NCBI RefSeq assembly: GCF_010882125.1
Contig: NZ_JAAGVZ010000004.1
Coordinates: forward strand, 62,001-126,000
Direction: 5' to 3'
From: Peribacillus alkalitolerans
Lineage (GTDB): Bacteria > Bacillota > Bacilli > Bacillales > DSM-1321
Length of the DNA stretch: 64,000 nucleotides
The translations under genes and the position numbers were made by a program. This document shows, piece by piece, positions 35,365-44,093 of this stretch; position 1 is the stretch's first letter, and every line of letters begins with the position of its first letter. Below the pieces are notes generated by a model that made no database searches, was not told the DNA's origin, and was given only the letters and a program-made list of their open reading frames with translations.

Positions 35365-35634
35365 AAGAATTACCTCCTTTCTTTTGAAGTAATATCAAAT
35401 ATATTAAAATTTACTAGTTTTGCTTGTATGCTTGTCCATACCTATCTAATATTAATTAATTATGTAACCATATCCATGTGAGGTTAACAAAATCAATCAT
35501 AACGTTAGGAAGTAACCATACGAATCCCCTTGGGGCCCAAGGGGGCTCAACTTGTCCATTTTAATCGTTGATGAATCAACGTTTTCGTCCTCTGATGAAG
35601 CCCGGTGGCCGCAAAAAAGAAGAATTGAAACTTG
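35365..35634. other. Gene-free region with a GC-rich palindrome
   Basis: CCCCTTGG-GGCC-CAAGGGG-like hairpin at 35525-35547. No ORF supported. Confidence 0.4.
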
Positions 35635-35763
35635 CTAAGAGCTTCGAATAATATCCTGGGTGGCCTTTTCTTTCAAAATAGCCAAATGTGCATAAATGTT
35701 ATGGTTGTCTTGATGTCCGTTTGCGATAAATGCTCATTTATTTCTAGACCCACTTCAATCAAA
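35635..35763 (-). pseudogene. C-terminal remnant of a phage-type tyrosine recombinase
   Basis: In one frame NGHQDNHNIYAHLAILKEKA continues to TQDIIRSS and a stop. The GH and catalytic-Tyr context (IYAHL) is the end of an integrase. The upstream part is in another frame and soon lost. A decayed mobile element. Confidence 0.5.
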
Positions 35764-35871
35764 GAGAGGAGTTTATGGGAATTTCTCTAAAAAAGATTTC
35801 AATATTACTATGGTGCGAGGGATCTCCAAAAGTACACTTATTCGTGCGGGACGTAGGAAGAACAGCTTCCG

Positions 35872-36015
35872 GCTTTACCGTTCTCCAATGAGACGCTGGA
35901 AGAACTGAGAACAGAGTTATCACAGGTCTATAGGACAGAAATAGAGCAATTAAAGACCGGCCTCTACCACTTGGATAGGTGTGACGAAGGAATGAAAGGG
36001 CAATTGACCCGTTGA
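35872..36015 (+). pseudogene. Remnant of an unidentified coiled-coil protein
   Basis: About 47 codons, LEELRTELSQVYRTEIEQLK onwards, ending at TGA. Reads as coiled coil, with no start codon or ribosome binding site. Part of the same degraded segment as the integrase remnant. Confidence 0.3.
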
Positions 36016-36232
36016 GACATGGGAGTGAAAACCTCCAAGGGTGGCGTGGAGAATGCGTACATTAAATGGAAATTGTTGGAGTTAATTACTACCTCCTTTA
36101 TTTAAGTACGCCTTCATGAAGCCCACAAGTCTAAAACTCATTCAATACGTCCTGTTTTGATCTCCTAAGTGTTTTGATATCCTGCGAATAAGTGAGTATT
36201 TGAGAGATAATCGTATCTTACTGAGGGAGCAC

Positions 36233-36300
36233 CATAAGGAAAAAGCGATACTCTTTGTGGAAGTATCGCCAATCATTACTTGAATAAGAAAAAAGCAATG
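36233..36300 (-). repeat. Cassette repeat 17 (terminator and partial B)
   Basis: Hairpin AAAAGCGATACT/AGTATCGCC then CATTACTTGAATAAG. Confidence 0.5.
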
Positions 36301-36304
36301 TTCG

Positions 36305-36580
36305 TTATTTAATAATTGTTTCATCAACCACGAAGTATGACAATATCCCTAAAATTGCTAGTATAGTCAAAAGAACCTGAATACATATTCCAACAATACT
36401 ACAAACCTTACCTGAAATAGCTAAACCTCTTCCTGTTTCATTGGAGTTATCAATTTCTTTGATGCTTTTCCTAGATATAATAATCCCAATAACACCAAAA
36501 ATTAATCCAATAGTAGGTATGATTATTGACAATATCCCTAATATTAACGAAGCAATGGATTTACTATTTTTTTTCACCAT
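36305..36580 (-). CDS. Cassette gene: DUF4190 membrane protein
   Basis: 91 aa with two membrane helices (about 9-33 and 58-83). The pattern SIASLILGILSIIIP, GLIFGVIGIIISRKSIKEI, GRGLAISGKVCSIVGI is the DUF4190 signature. ATG after AAGGGGGCTAGGGA. Function unknown. Confidence 0.8.
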   Translation of the reverse strand: MVKKNSKSIASLILGILSIIIPTIGLIFGVIGIIISRKSIKEIDNSNETGRGLAISGKVCSIVGICIQVLLTILAILGILSYFVVDETIIK

Positions 36581-36643
36581 TCCCTAGCCCCCTTTTAAAC
36601 TAATTTTTTCTTTTCAAATCTATTAAATATATTCCATTTCATT

Positions 36644-36815
36644 ATTCAATAAAACTTCCCCCGTTACTTAAATAAGAAAAAAGAGCTGCCGTAGCAACTC
36701 GTGTTCTTAAACTAAAGCTTATCGTTAGTGAAAAGTAAGCCCCGTTTGTTAAACAAGAAAAAGAGGTGTTGCAACTACCTCCGTTGTTTAACACAAGCCC
36801 CCGTTACTTTAAGTG
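36644..36815 (-). repeat. Cassette repeats 18a and 18b back to back (empty slot)
   Basis: First copy: ACTTCCCCCGTTACTTAA, hairpin GAGCTGCCGTAGCAACTC, TTAAACTAAAGCTTATCGTT AG (36649-36728). Second copy begins at once: GTAAGCCCC GTTTGTT, hairpin GAGGTGTTGCAACTACCTC, TTTAACACAAGCCCCCGTTA (36731-36810). No gene lies between them. Confidence 0.75.
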
Positions 36816-36895
36816 TAATAATTCACAATCTTCTTCTTAATGAAACAAAACAAGGCAGTGCATTGTTTAATTTCGCTACCCATTCATTTAAAAAG

Positions 36896-37762
36896 CTATG
36901 GATTGTACAATTGCTTCTGTAACTGTTGAAGAAATAGAAATATATCATTAGCTTCTATAATTGAACAACTTAAATTCATAACAATTCTATCATTAATTAT
37001 AAGTTCCTTATTCTCATTGTTGTATACAAAACTAATTTGCTTAAAAACGTGCCAAGGAAAATATATCGATAAGAACTCCTTAGAAAAGAAAACCCCTTTT
37101 TCAGTAATTGTGATTCCATTTGTTCCTATGCCCATATAGGTATTAACATAAGCAATTAATTTTTCATCTTCTCCTAAGTTATTTTTCTTCATTAGAGAAA
37201 TTCTTGTTTTATCTGAAAGAGAGTCTGAAGTTCTTATATCTACGTTTAACATTGTACACAACAAGCAGTCCTCATTACCTTTAAACGTACTACATATACG
37301 AAGCACATTTTCAATATTTATTGAAAAATCACATATATTACTTGTATTTAAAGTTAAGAAATCTTGATGTTCAATGTAATTTCGCTTGATTTCTTCAAGC
37401 AGTTTTACTAAATCGTTTGGAGGGTATGAAGTACCTGCTATCATTAAAACTTTCTCATTATTTAGATATAGTTCATCTTTTTCAATTTTGAAATGGTCTA
37501 TTTTCTTTAAAAACTCCCAAGAAAAACTACCTTTCCCTTTTCCTTTCCCTTGCCCAAACAATTTCCAATAGACACCCTTCTCTGTAAAGCAGAGTCCAGT
37601 TTTAAATCCACAATGTAAAAATGCAATTATAGATTCTTCAGTGGGTATCTCATACTTTTTGTTTATGTAATTTAACATTTTTTCAGGGATATATTTATAA
37701 TAAAATCCCTCATCTTGGTAATATGCAAATATATCGTAAATATCCATCTTTGTATTCTGCAA
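36896..37762 (-). CDS. Cassette gene: 288-aa protein with internally duplicated domain
   Basis: Two halves align with each other: residues about 28-110 (ESIIAFLHCGFKTGLCFTEK GVYWK, split for length) and about 195-275 (EKLIAYVNTYMGIGTNGITI TEKGVFF). Both end in an INDRIVM/LNNEKVLM-type strand and resemble bacterial PH-like (YokE/SHOCT-associated) beta folds. No signal or membrane segment. The TTG start lies in a GGTTAGTTG word identical to a site A arm. Function not known. Confidence 0.65.
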   Translation of the reverse strand: MQNTKMDIYDIFAYYQDEGFYYKYIPEKMLNYINKKYEIPTEESIIAFLHCGFKTGLCFTEKGVYWKLFGQGKGKGKGSFSWEFLKKIDHFKIEKDELYLNNEKVLMIAGTSYPPNDLVKLLEEIKRNYIEHQDFLTLNTSNICDFSINIENVLRICSTFKGNEDCLLCTMLNVDIRTSDSLSDKTRISLMKKNNLGEDEKLIAYVNTYMGIGTNGITITEKGVFFSKEFLSIYFPWHVFKQISFVYNNENKELIINDRIVMNLSCSIIEANDIFLFLQQLQKQLYNP

Positions 37763-37832
37763 CTAACCAATCCCACCTTTTTCCATTTTATATTTATACG
37801 CTTTGAAATGGAAAAAAGTTTCAAACACATCT

Positions 37833-37853
37833 GAGTAATTTTTTCATAAGCTA
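37833..37853 (-). repeat. Right fragment of the intron-split site A (3' exon)
   Basis: Minus strand TAGCTTATGAAAAAA directly follows the intron 3' end. Joined to the 5' exon it restores GGGGCAGTT-TAGCTT, matching the right arm of site A. Confidence 0.55.
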
Positions 37854-39798
37854 GTCGAGTAGAAGGGAACCTCTCTACCTTCGGTAGATTGTGTTCCTCC
37901 CCCCTCACAGAACCGTGCTTGCACTATTAATGCACACGGCTCCTCCTAGTTATCTTTTACTGAATATAGCTAATCTCTTTTCTTAATTCATATATATTCA
38001 CTTTGATTCTTGGTGAAGGTAATGGATATTTATTAAGAAAGAGCCTGAATTTATCCCATGTAAAGGATTTCCTTTGGCTTCTTCTGTTCAGCCATTTAAA
38101 TAGTAAGTACTCGATTTTGTCTTTGAAGTTGTTAACAGTTGGGATATTATCTGTGATGCAATAATAGTTGTAATAGCCTATTAGTGAGCGTTTAAATCTA
38201 TCCATAATGATATGAATATCATTATTTCTATTATTCTTTATCCATTCTTTAGAGTCTTTGAGTTTACCTTGGACTTTCTTTCTGCTCGATTTTCTCTTTA
38301 CTCTAAATTTCCCTTGTTTACTTTTCCCACAATAGTGTGTAAACCCAAGGAAATCAAAGGAAGCTGGTTTACCATTCCCCTTTTGCTTTGCATTGTTTTC
38401 CGCAAACCTCCCGAAGGGAATAATTTTAGTTTTATCCTCGGCTATTTCCAAGTTAAATTTCTTTAATCTCGACTTTAATGAATGGAAGAATTGCTGTGCT
38501 TCACTTTTATTTTGAAAGCAACAGACAAAATCATCTGCGTATCTTACTATGTATGCCTGACCTTTGCATTGTTTCCTAACCACCTTCTCAAACCATAAGT
38601 CGAGAACGTAATGGGGATATACATTGGCTAATATCGGAGATATTACTCCACCTTGCGGTGTACCATTGTCTGTCTTGTATTTCTTACCTTCCTCCATGTA
38701 TCCACCTTTCAGAAACCTACTGATTATTCTCAGTAAGTTAGGGTCAGAGATTCGAAGTTCCAAGAATTCCATCATCCATTTGTGGTCCACGTTGTCAAAG
38801 AAGCCTTTGATATCTACATCTACTACATAACTTACTGATCTCATTTCAATATAATGGTTCAGTATCTTCAACGCATCATGGCAACTTCTATTAGGACGGA
38901 ATCCAAACGAACAGTCTAGAAAGTCATTTTCATAGATTGCATTTAGTATTTTAGCAATGCCTTTCTGTACAATTTTATCTTCATGTTCCGGTATTCCCAA
39001 TGGTCTCTTCTTGTTTGAGTTAAGCTTTGGGATATACATTCGTCTAACTGGAACAGGGCGATAACTTTTGCTTTTAAGCTTACTTACTAAGTCCCTTATG
39101 TTTTCTTCTAGATTTTCACTGTATTGTTCTTTAGTTGTCCCGTTAACACCAGATGCCTTCTTATTAGGTAATTCATGATGGCATTGAATGAGTGCTTGTT
39201 CATTTAATAAATGCGCAAGGGATGTGAATGTCATTTTAGGCTCAGATTTTGCTAATTCTGCTATCCTTAGTAGTTTTGTTTCCATTTATTAAACCTACCT
39301 CTGCGTGTAGTAAATGTGTCCCTAGTAAGGGTGATAACTGGTAGCTAGCCTTCCCTCCATCGGCATTACCCAACTTCATTGGTACTACGCTGCTATCCGA
39401 CTCCCTACTTGGCATTTGGTTTCCTTACTTATTATCGCTTGTACACCATACTCTTCTTCAAAAGAAAGAAAAGACCGGTAGGGTCTCCCGAGTTGCCGTA
39501 TCATATCAATGTGTAACGTGCCAAGGTCTCTGACTCCAGTGAGGTTTTATCCATCTTGCCATAAACGATGGATAAAATGTTGCTTTCTGCGCGCAGGTAA
39601 GGCATCAGCCCTCTAGATTTACTAAAGTTTATGGAGCTCAATCCCTTCAACTATCTGGCTTTCGGCCCGCCACCTAACTGTCTACGCTTAAAGACTAAAG
39701 TTACCTTTAGCCCTCCAAGACTCGCTACGAGTGAATGGCTAGTTCTTGCTCGACGGGAATCCCACCCGTTATATGATACGACCTAGGCTCGGCCGCAC
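37854..39798 (-). mobile_element. Group II intron inserted in a cassette repeat
   Basis: The 1,945-bp element starts GTGCGGCCGAGCC on the minus strand (39798) and ends CTACTCGAC (37854), with the 3' AY typical of group II introns. Domain V is GAGCCGTGTGC...GCACGGTTC (37910-37942) and domain VI follows. Domains I-III occupy 39286-39798, domain IV carries the maturase ORF. The insertion point is 15-20 bp after a terminator hairpin, between GGGGCAGTT and TAGCTT of site A. Confidence 0.85.
37957..39285 (-). CDS. ltrA: Group II intron reverse transcriptase/maturase
   Basis: 442 aa. Reverse-transcriptase domain with RPLGIP (near 94), GFRPNRSCHDAL (near 128), DVDIKGFFDNVDH (near 156), GTPQGGVISPILANV (near 208) and the catalytic YADD at 249-252. 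A maturase X region follows (GFTHYCGKSK, then RFKRSLIGYYNYY). No HNH endonuclease domain follows, so it probably uses single-stranded or replicating DNA targets, as endonuclease-less introns do. Open along its length. One oddity is NVYPHYVLDLWFE, where NIYLHY is usual. Confidence 0.9.
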   Translation of the reverse strand: METKLLRIAELAKSEPKMTFTSLAHLLNEQALIQCHHELPNKKASGVNGTTKEQYSENLEENIRDLVSKLKSKSYRPVPVRRMYIPKLNSNKKRPLGIPEHEDKIVQKGIAKILNAIYENDFLDCSFGFRPNRSCHDALKILNHYIEMRSVSYVVDVDIKGFFDNVDHKWMMEFLELRISDPNLLRIISRFLKGGYMEEGKKYKTDNGTPQGGVISPILANVYPHYVLDLWFEKVVRKQCKGQAYIVRYADDFVCCFQNKSEAQQFFHSLKSRLKKFNLEIAEDKTKIIPFGRFAENNAKQKGNGKPASFDFLGFTHYCGKSKQGKFRVKRKSSRKKVQGKLKDSKEWIKNNRNNDIHIIMDRFKRSLIGYYNYYCITDNIPTVNNFKDKIEYLLFKWLNRRSQRKSFTWDKFRLFLNKYPLPSPRIKVNIYELRKEISYIQ

Positions 39799-39853
39799 AA
39801 CTGCCCCTTTAGTTAATAAAAAAAGCTACCCAAGTGGCAGCTAGATCTTCTAC
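39799..39853 (-). repeat. Cassette repeat 19, left part (site A 5' exon and terminator)
   Basis: AACTGCCCC TTTAGTTAAT followed by AAAAAAAGCTACCCAAGTGG CAGCT hairpin. The intron interrupts its A site. Confidence 0.75.
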
Positions 39854-40266
39854 TCTTTCCCTTGTAAATTTAATATATTATATAATGCTTTTCTTGATTT
39901 TTTGTTTTTTAGTTTATATGTACCTACCCTTGTAGCACTTTCTAATAAATCATAATCCTGACCAAAATCTTTCCAAACCCTAATGATTTCAGATGTGTCA
40001 TCTTCATAATATAAAGTTATTTTAAAGTCTTCATGTTTTGTTTTCTCATACATATTATTTTGGTGATTTGCCTTATTTAATATCTTTGTTAATTGACTAA
40101 TAGAATGATTGTTTTCAATTATTATTACTTCACCGAACTTACCTTCAGAATAATTATATTTTTCATACTCTATCTTGGTGATATTTGAAAAATCATTAGA
40201 AAACATAAAAGTTCCAGCAAAGACAAAAATAATTACCAAAAGGAAAACTCCTATAAACTTTTTCAA
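39850..40266 (-). CDS. Cassette gene: membrane-anchored protein, TTG start
   Basis: 138 aa. One N-terminal membrane anchor (FIGVFLLVIIFVFAGTFMF) then an extracytoplasmic alpha/beta domain (EVIIIENNHSISQLTKIL, ITLYYEDDTSEIIRVW). TTG at 40266 lies 6 nt after GAGGTG; a GTG three codons earlier overlaps that site. Resembles small surface sensor domains but the family is not recognised. Confidence 0.6.
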   Translation of the reverse strand: MKKFIGVFLLVIIFVFAGTFMFSNDFSNITKIEYEKYNYSEGKFGEVIIIENNHSISQLTKILNKANHQNNMYEKTKHEDFKITLYYEDDTSEIIRVWKDFGQDYDLLESATRVGTYKLKNKKSRKALYNILNLQGKE

Positions 40267-40305
40267 CGAAATCACCTCTTTTTATTCTCCTTTTAATCCT
40301 TCTAT

Positions 40306-40400
40306 TTTCTTCCACTGCCCTGCTTCGTTAGTTGATCAACGAAAAAAGAGCTGCCGCCTGCAACTCCTTCTTCAACTCAAGCATCCGTTTGTTTAAGTGC
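40306..40400 (-). repeat. Cassette repeat 20 (A - terminator - B)
   Basis: CCACTGCCCTGCTTCGTTAG TTG; hairpin GAGCTGCCGCCTGCAACTC; CTTCAACTCAAGCATCCGTT TGTTTAAG. Confidence 0.7.
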
Positions 40401-40479
40401 ATTTCTTCACAAACTCTTTCAATTGTTAGTTTAGTTAAAGTTATTTTTTCCAAATAATCGTTGAGAATTGATTTTACCT

Positions 40480-41052
40480 TCAAATCGTTGCAAGGAGATA
40501 AAAAATAGTAAACATAATAATGAAGAAAGCCAAAACAATTCCAAAAACAATACTAATTATTTGCCATTTCCAAGTATATCCTTTGAAATCCGATTCTGAT
40601 GTTGCACGATCAACCTTACTGATATGCAATAACATACTAATATTCATTATTACTAATAGAAGAAAGAGTAACCTGCCCATAAAAAATAACTCGAATTCTA
40701 ACACATTACTTGAATTACGATTAACCAAATATTGAATAAAGAATGAAACACTTAAAACAAAATTCAAAATCCAAACACTTTTTCTTTGTTTCATCCATTC
40801 TTTTCCCATTTTGCTCTTTTCATAATGTGCTACTTGTTCATAAACAGGAATGAATGACTTTGTTGAATAACGTTTCACCAAATTTACAATTGCCTGTATA
40901 AACATCATAATACTAAGTATTAAAAAATGAGTTGAAAATGTTATATTAATAAGGTTTAAGATGAAAAAGTAGATTGGAAGGACAGTTATTAATAGTACAT
41001 TTGATACAAGTATTTGCTTTTTTCTCATTCTCTTTATATCAATTGTATTCAT
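40480..41052 (-). CDS. Cassette gene: four-span membrane protein
   Basis: 190 aa with about four to five hydrophobic segments (near 15-36, 42-60, 95-112, 126-146, 166-188) and a soluble loop with EQVAHYEKSKMGKEW. The second ATG (41052) is 6 nt after AGGGGG and preferred. Function unknown. Confidence 0.65.
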   Translation of the reverse strand: MNTIDIKRMRKKQILVSNVLLITVLPIYFFILNLINITFSTHFLILSIMMFIQAIVNLVKRYSTKSFIPVYEQVAHYEKSKMGKEWMKQRKSVWILNFVLSVSFFIQYLVNRNSSNVLEFELFFMGRLLFLLLVIMNISMLLHISKVDRATSESDFKGYTWKWQIISIVFGIVLAFFIIMFTIFYLLATI

Positions 41053-41197
41053 CTCCATCCCCCTAGAAATGATATTTAGAAATTCCTACACACAATAGAA
41101 AACAAAGAACCTTTGACTTACAGACGAATCAGAAACAAAATATTTTTTAATTTAATTATACAACATTAGGAAAAAATTGGAATTAGAATTATAAATA

Positions 41198-41288
41198 TTC
41201 TTCTTCGACAATCCTGCCCCTTTTGTGGAATAAGAAAATCCACCTCAATGACTCTGATGTTCAACTATTGCCCCCTATTGTTGATAAA
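41198..41288 (-). repeat. Cassette repeat 21 (A - terminator - B)
   Basis: CTTCGACAATCCTGCCCC TTTTG; imperfect AAAATCCACC...GATG hairpin; TTCAACTATTGCCCCCTATT GTTGA. Confidence 0.7.
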
Positions 41289-41332
41289 AAAATAAAATAA
41301 ACAAGGTTAAAAGATAATTAAAAGCTTTGAGT

Positions 41333-41674
41333 TCAATTTTCAGAAGTGCTAAGAGATAAATAGTCTGTCTGTGAAATAACATCTACTTCTTGTCCATCTT
41401 TTTCGTAAACGGTTAAACTACCTTCTTGCTCTTTTTTCTCCCAACCCCATAGTTTAATGATTGCTCGGTACCTTAAAGGCAGACCATTTTCTTCTGAAGC
41501 TGGGCCCCAGTTATAAGCTTCTAGTTTACTCTTATTAGCTGTCATTTCAGCAGTTTTGGGTACTGGAAACCCCTCGAATTTTTCTGATTCCTCATATGAA
41601 AAAAGAATTATTAAGGGAATTCCAATTAACAAAACAGTAAATGCAATTAACCCACCTATTATTTTTTTATTAAT
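41333..41674 (-). CDS. Cassette gene: signal-anchored protein, probable ATT start
   Basis: 113 aa if started at ATT (41672-41674), 7 nt after AAAGGATG. This gives a proper anchor NKKIIGGLIAFTVLLIGIPL. An internal TTG would cut the helix and lacks a ribosome binding site, and no ATG/GTG exists. The tail EEKFEGFPVP-like region then EAYNWGPASEENGLP is extracytoplasmic. The YNWGPASEENGLP motif with LKLWGW recalls small Bacillus secreted proteins. Function unknown. Confidence 0.5.
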   Translation of the reverse strand: MNKKIIGGLIAFTVLLIGIPLIILFSYEESEKFEGFPVPKTAEMTANKSKLEAYNWGPASEENGLPLRYRAIIKLWGWEKKEQEGSLTVYEKDGQEVDVISQTDYLSLSTSEN

Positions 41675-41787
41675 CTTTGATCATCCTTTCACCTTGTTTT
41701 CATTTCAAAATTACACCAAAATCTTCTTAATTTCTTCCACAGTGGTTTAATAAAATTCCATTCTTAGCTGCTATAATCCTTCTTATA

Positions 41788-41815
41788 TTTAAACTAGAGC
41801 CCCTTTAGTTGAATG
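41788..41815 (-). repeat. Cassette repeat 22 (solitary site B)
   Basis: TTTAAACTAGAGCCCCTTTA GTTGAATGG. The stop codon of the next gene lies in its right arm. Confidence 0.65.
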
Positions 41816-41957
41816 GCTCCTTCTTTATTTCTTTTAATATCTCAACTATCTTTTCATTTGTCCTATTTAGTTTCCTTAATTCTTTCTCTATTGATAAAAA
41901 GGAATTAATGATGAACAAAATAAATAACATTCCAGCAAATCCAATAATAATCTCCAT
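41805..41957 (-). CDS. Cassette gene: 50-aa single-span membrane protein
   Basis: MEIIIGFAGMLFILFIINSF forms one membrane helix, followed by a charged helical tail (EKELRKLNRTNEKIVEILKE) ending KKEPFN. ATG is 7 nt after GGAGG, an excellent signal. The TAA stop is within site B (AACTAA). Function unknown. Confidence 0.65.
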   Translation of the reverse strand: MEIIIGFAGMLFILFIINSFLSIEKELRKLNRTNEKIVEILKEIKKEPFN

Positions 41958-42026
41958 TCAACAACCTCCGTTTTCCTGAAACTTCAATATCTTAGAGGTT
42001 TATTCTACAACTTTGGAAATTTTCCC

Positions 42027-42111
42027 TTCTTTAACTAACCTGCCCGTTTAGTTCAACAAAAAGAACGCCGCAGCGCCCCTAATCTTTTAGCCTTGTGCTG
42101 TTAATCTAATA
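42027..42111 (-). repeat. Cassette repeat 23 (A - terminator - B)
   Basis: CTTTAACTAACCTGCCCGTT TAGTTC; hairpin GAACGCCGCAGCGCCCC; CTTTTAGCCTTGTGCTGTTA. Confidence 0.75.
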
Positions 42112-42199
42112 AATCCAAGACAATCATTGGGTTAAATATTAGATAAATGCCAATCACAGTTAATGCAAAAATTAATATGATTACTACTTTTTGTTTCAT
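42101..42199 (-). CDS. Cassette gene: 32-aa single-span membrane peptide
   Basis: MKQKVVIILIFALTVIGIYL then IFNPMIVLDLLD. ATG is 6 nt after GAGGAGG. The stop codon lies in the site B arm of repeat 23. Tiny but well signalled and in a cassette slot. Function unknown. Confidence 0.55.
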   Translation of the reverse strand: MKQKVVIILIFALTVIGIYLIFNPMIVLDLLD

Positions 42200-42258
42200 C
42201 TTGCAACCTCCTCATTTTTACACCCATTATTCAAATTCTACTTAAATAAACTATTACC

Positions 42259-42305
42259 TTCTTTCACTAACCTCCCTCAATAAAGAAAGCGAAATCGCCC
42301 GTTTT
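42259..42305 (-). repeat. Cassette repeat 24 (degenerate)
   Basis: CTTTCACTAACCTCCCTCAA then AAGCGAAATCGCCCG hairpin. Site B is lost, probably to the adjoining insertion element. Confidence 0.45.
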
Positions 42306-44093
42306 TTCTGGTTTTCTCAGTATTTCACAATTAGATAATTTGGTGTTTTATGTCATTAATGTGGTTGGATTTATCTATAAAGGATAAATTTGGACCTTTG
42401 AAGAAAAAAGATTCATAGCTCAACAGCCACAAACTTACAAAAAATGGTGGATGAGTAAAATTATGATCGCACTGGTGGATGTCCACATATCTCATGGAGG
42501 TCAACCCTCCCATGTCTCACAGAGTCTTCGCTCTCAAATTCCTTCGTCCAACCTTACCATGAGGTGGATGTCAGTCATGCTGCCCCACAGGGTCCTTGCC
42601 CGAAGTTTAGTTGCTTTGCTGACTAATCCGTGCTTCAAATGTACGTGACGTATGACACAAAAAAACTACTCGCTACTCAACTGTTCTTCGCTAGATTACG
42701 CGGCTATTTCTACTTCCATTCTTTCTCTCATATGAGGGATATCCTTTAACATTCTCTCTTCGCTAAACTCGAATTGTTTCTTCCCAATGGCAAAGAAAAT
42801 CCGGATTAACTTATTACACAATGCAATCAGAGACTGCATTTACTTTAGTGGATTATCTGGACGTTGCGTATAATAAGCGTGTAAGGCCTTAAATGCAGAG
42901 TTCTCCATAATCATACAAACCCTGAAGAGAAGGGCCCTCAGCTTCTTCCTACCTCTTTTAGTAATCTTGGTTTGTCCCTTATGCTTACCAGAAGTATTCT
43001 CCTTCAAGCTCAATCCAGCCAATTTTATGATTTGTCTAGGATGAGAGTAGTCTCCAAGATCTCCCACTTCCGCGAAAAATCCGGCAACAGTATCTCTCCC
43101 TACACCCTTGATGGCCAACATTTGTTGGACACCTGGGATATGTTCAATCAATTTGTCTATTTGTGTATCTAATTCTTCGAATTTCATTTGGATTAGATCA
43201 TATTTATCAAGCAGGGTGGTCAGTTCTAGCTTGGCCATTGTAGCTCCTTGTCGAAGTCCGATGGACTCATTGGCTGCTTGTTTCAACTCATGTATCTTGT
43301 TCAGTCCCACACTACGCTTCACTGCTTTTCTTAGATGATTCAATAAATCTTGGTCAGAGAAACCAATCAGTTCATGCGGTAAGACTCCTAATCTTAAAAA
43401 TTGCAAGGCTGCTTTCCCTTCCCATTTTTTAAAGACTTTTAGGAACTCTGGAAAATATCGATCTATCCAGTTATGAATCTGTCCCTGGACCGTTTGAAGG
43501 TCATCAGTTAAGAGATCACGAATTTTTTTCGCCACGCGGAGTTCTGCATAAACCCCTTGCGGAATCTTAGGTTCGGCGTATCTCCCATCTTTGACCAACT
43601 GTGCAATGACTCTAGCATCTTTCACATCGTTCTTGGTCGGTGAATTGTCGTCGAGTTCCTTGCTTTTCTTAACATGCAACGGATTTACAGCGACCAACTT
43701 AATCTCATTCTCTTTTAGAATGTGAGCTAAATTAAGCCAATAATGGCCAGTAGGCTCCATGCCTACTATCACTTTTCCCATGTTCTGTTCTTGCTTCAAA
43801 TGATAAATCCACTGGAGAAATAGTTGAAATCCCTGCTTAGTATTATCGAAATAACAAGGGGACCCGAACTCCATTCCTCTATAGTCCTGCGCGCGTGCGA
43901 CATGCTTGAACTTGGCAATATCAACACCTATAATAAGAGTCTGAGAAGTAATTTGAGCAATCTTTTCATTTTGGTTATAATTCATTTAAAGGCCTCCTGG
44001 TATTTGAGTAATGTCCTTTTCGCTGGCCAGCTTCAGGACTCTCTCATTCTACCAAGAGGTTATTTTTTTGTTCAAATCTCATTTTCAGTCATT
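42306..44093 (-). mobile_element. IS110-family insertion element (boundaries approximate)
   Basis: Transposase gene plus about 390 bp of noncoding DNA downstream (42306-42695) and about 105 bp upstream. IS110/IS1111 elements lack ordinary terminal inverted repeats and encode a bridge RNA in their noncoding part. The long 3' noncoding end would suit the IS1111 subgroup, which is an inference. It lies between two cassette repeats (24 and 25). Confidence 0.65.
42696..43985 (-). pseudogene. IS110-family transposase with internal stop codon
   Basis: The reading frame gives 381 residues to TAA at 42840, then continues in the same frame from ATG at 42839 for 47 more (MQSLIALCNKLIRIFFAIGK ...), which is the normal end of IS110 transposases after NPLK. 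So a single nonsense codon splits the gene. The N-terminal DEDD domain (GVDIAKFKHVAR, VGMEPTGHYW, DVKDARVIAQ) and the C-terminal Transposase_20 part (IKGVGRDTVAGFFAEVGDL) are intact. The missing tail may or may not abolish activity. Confidence 0.8.
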
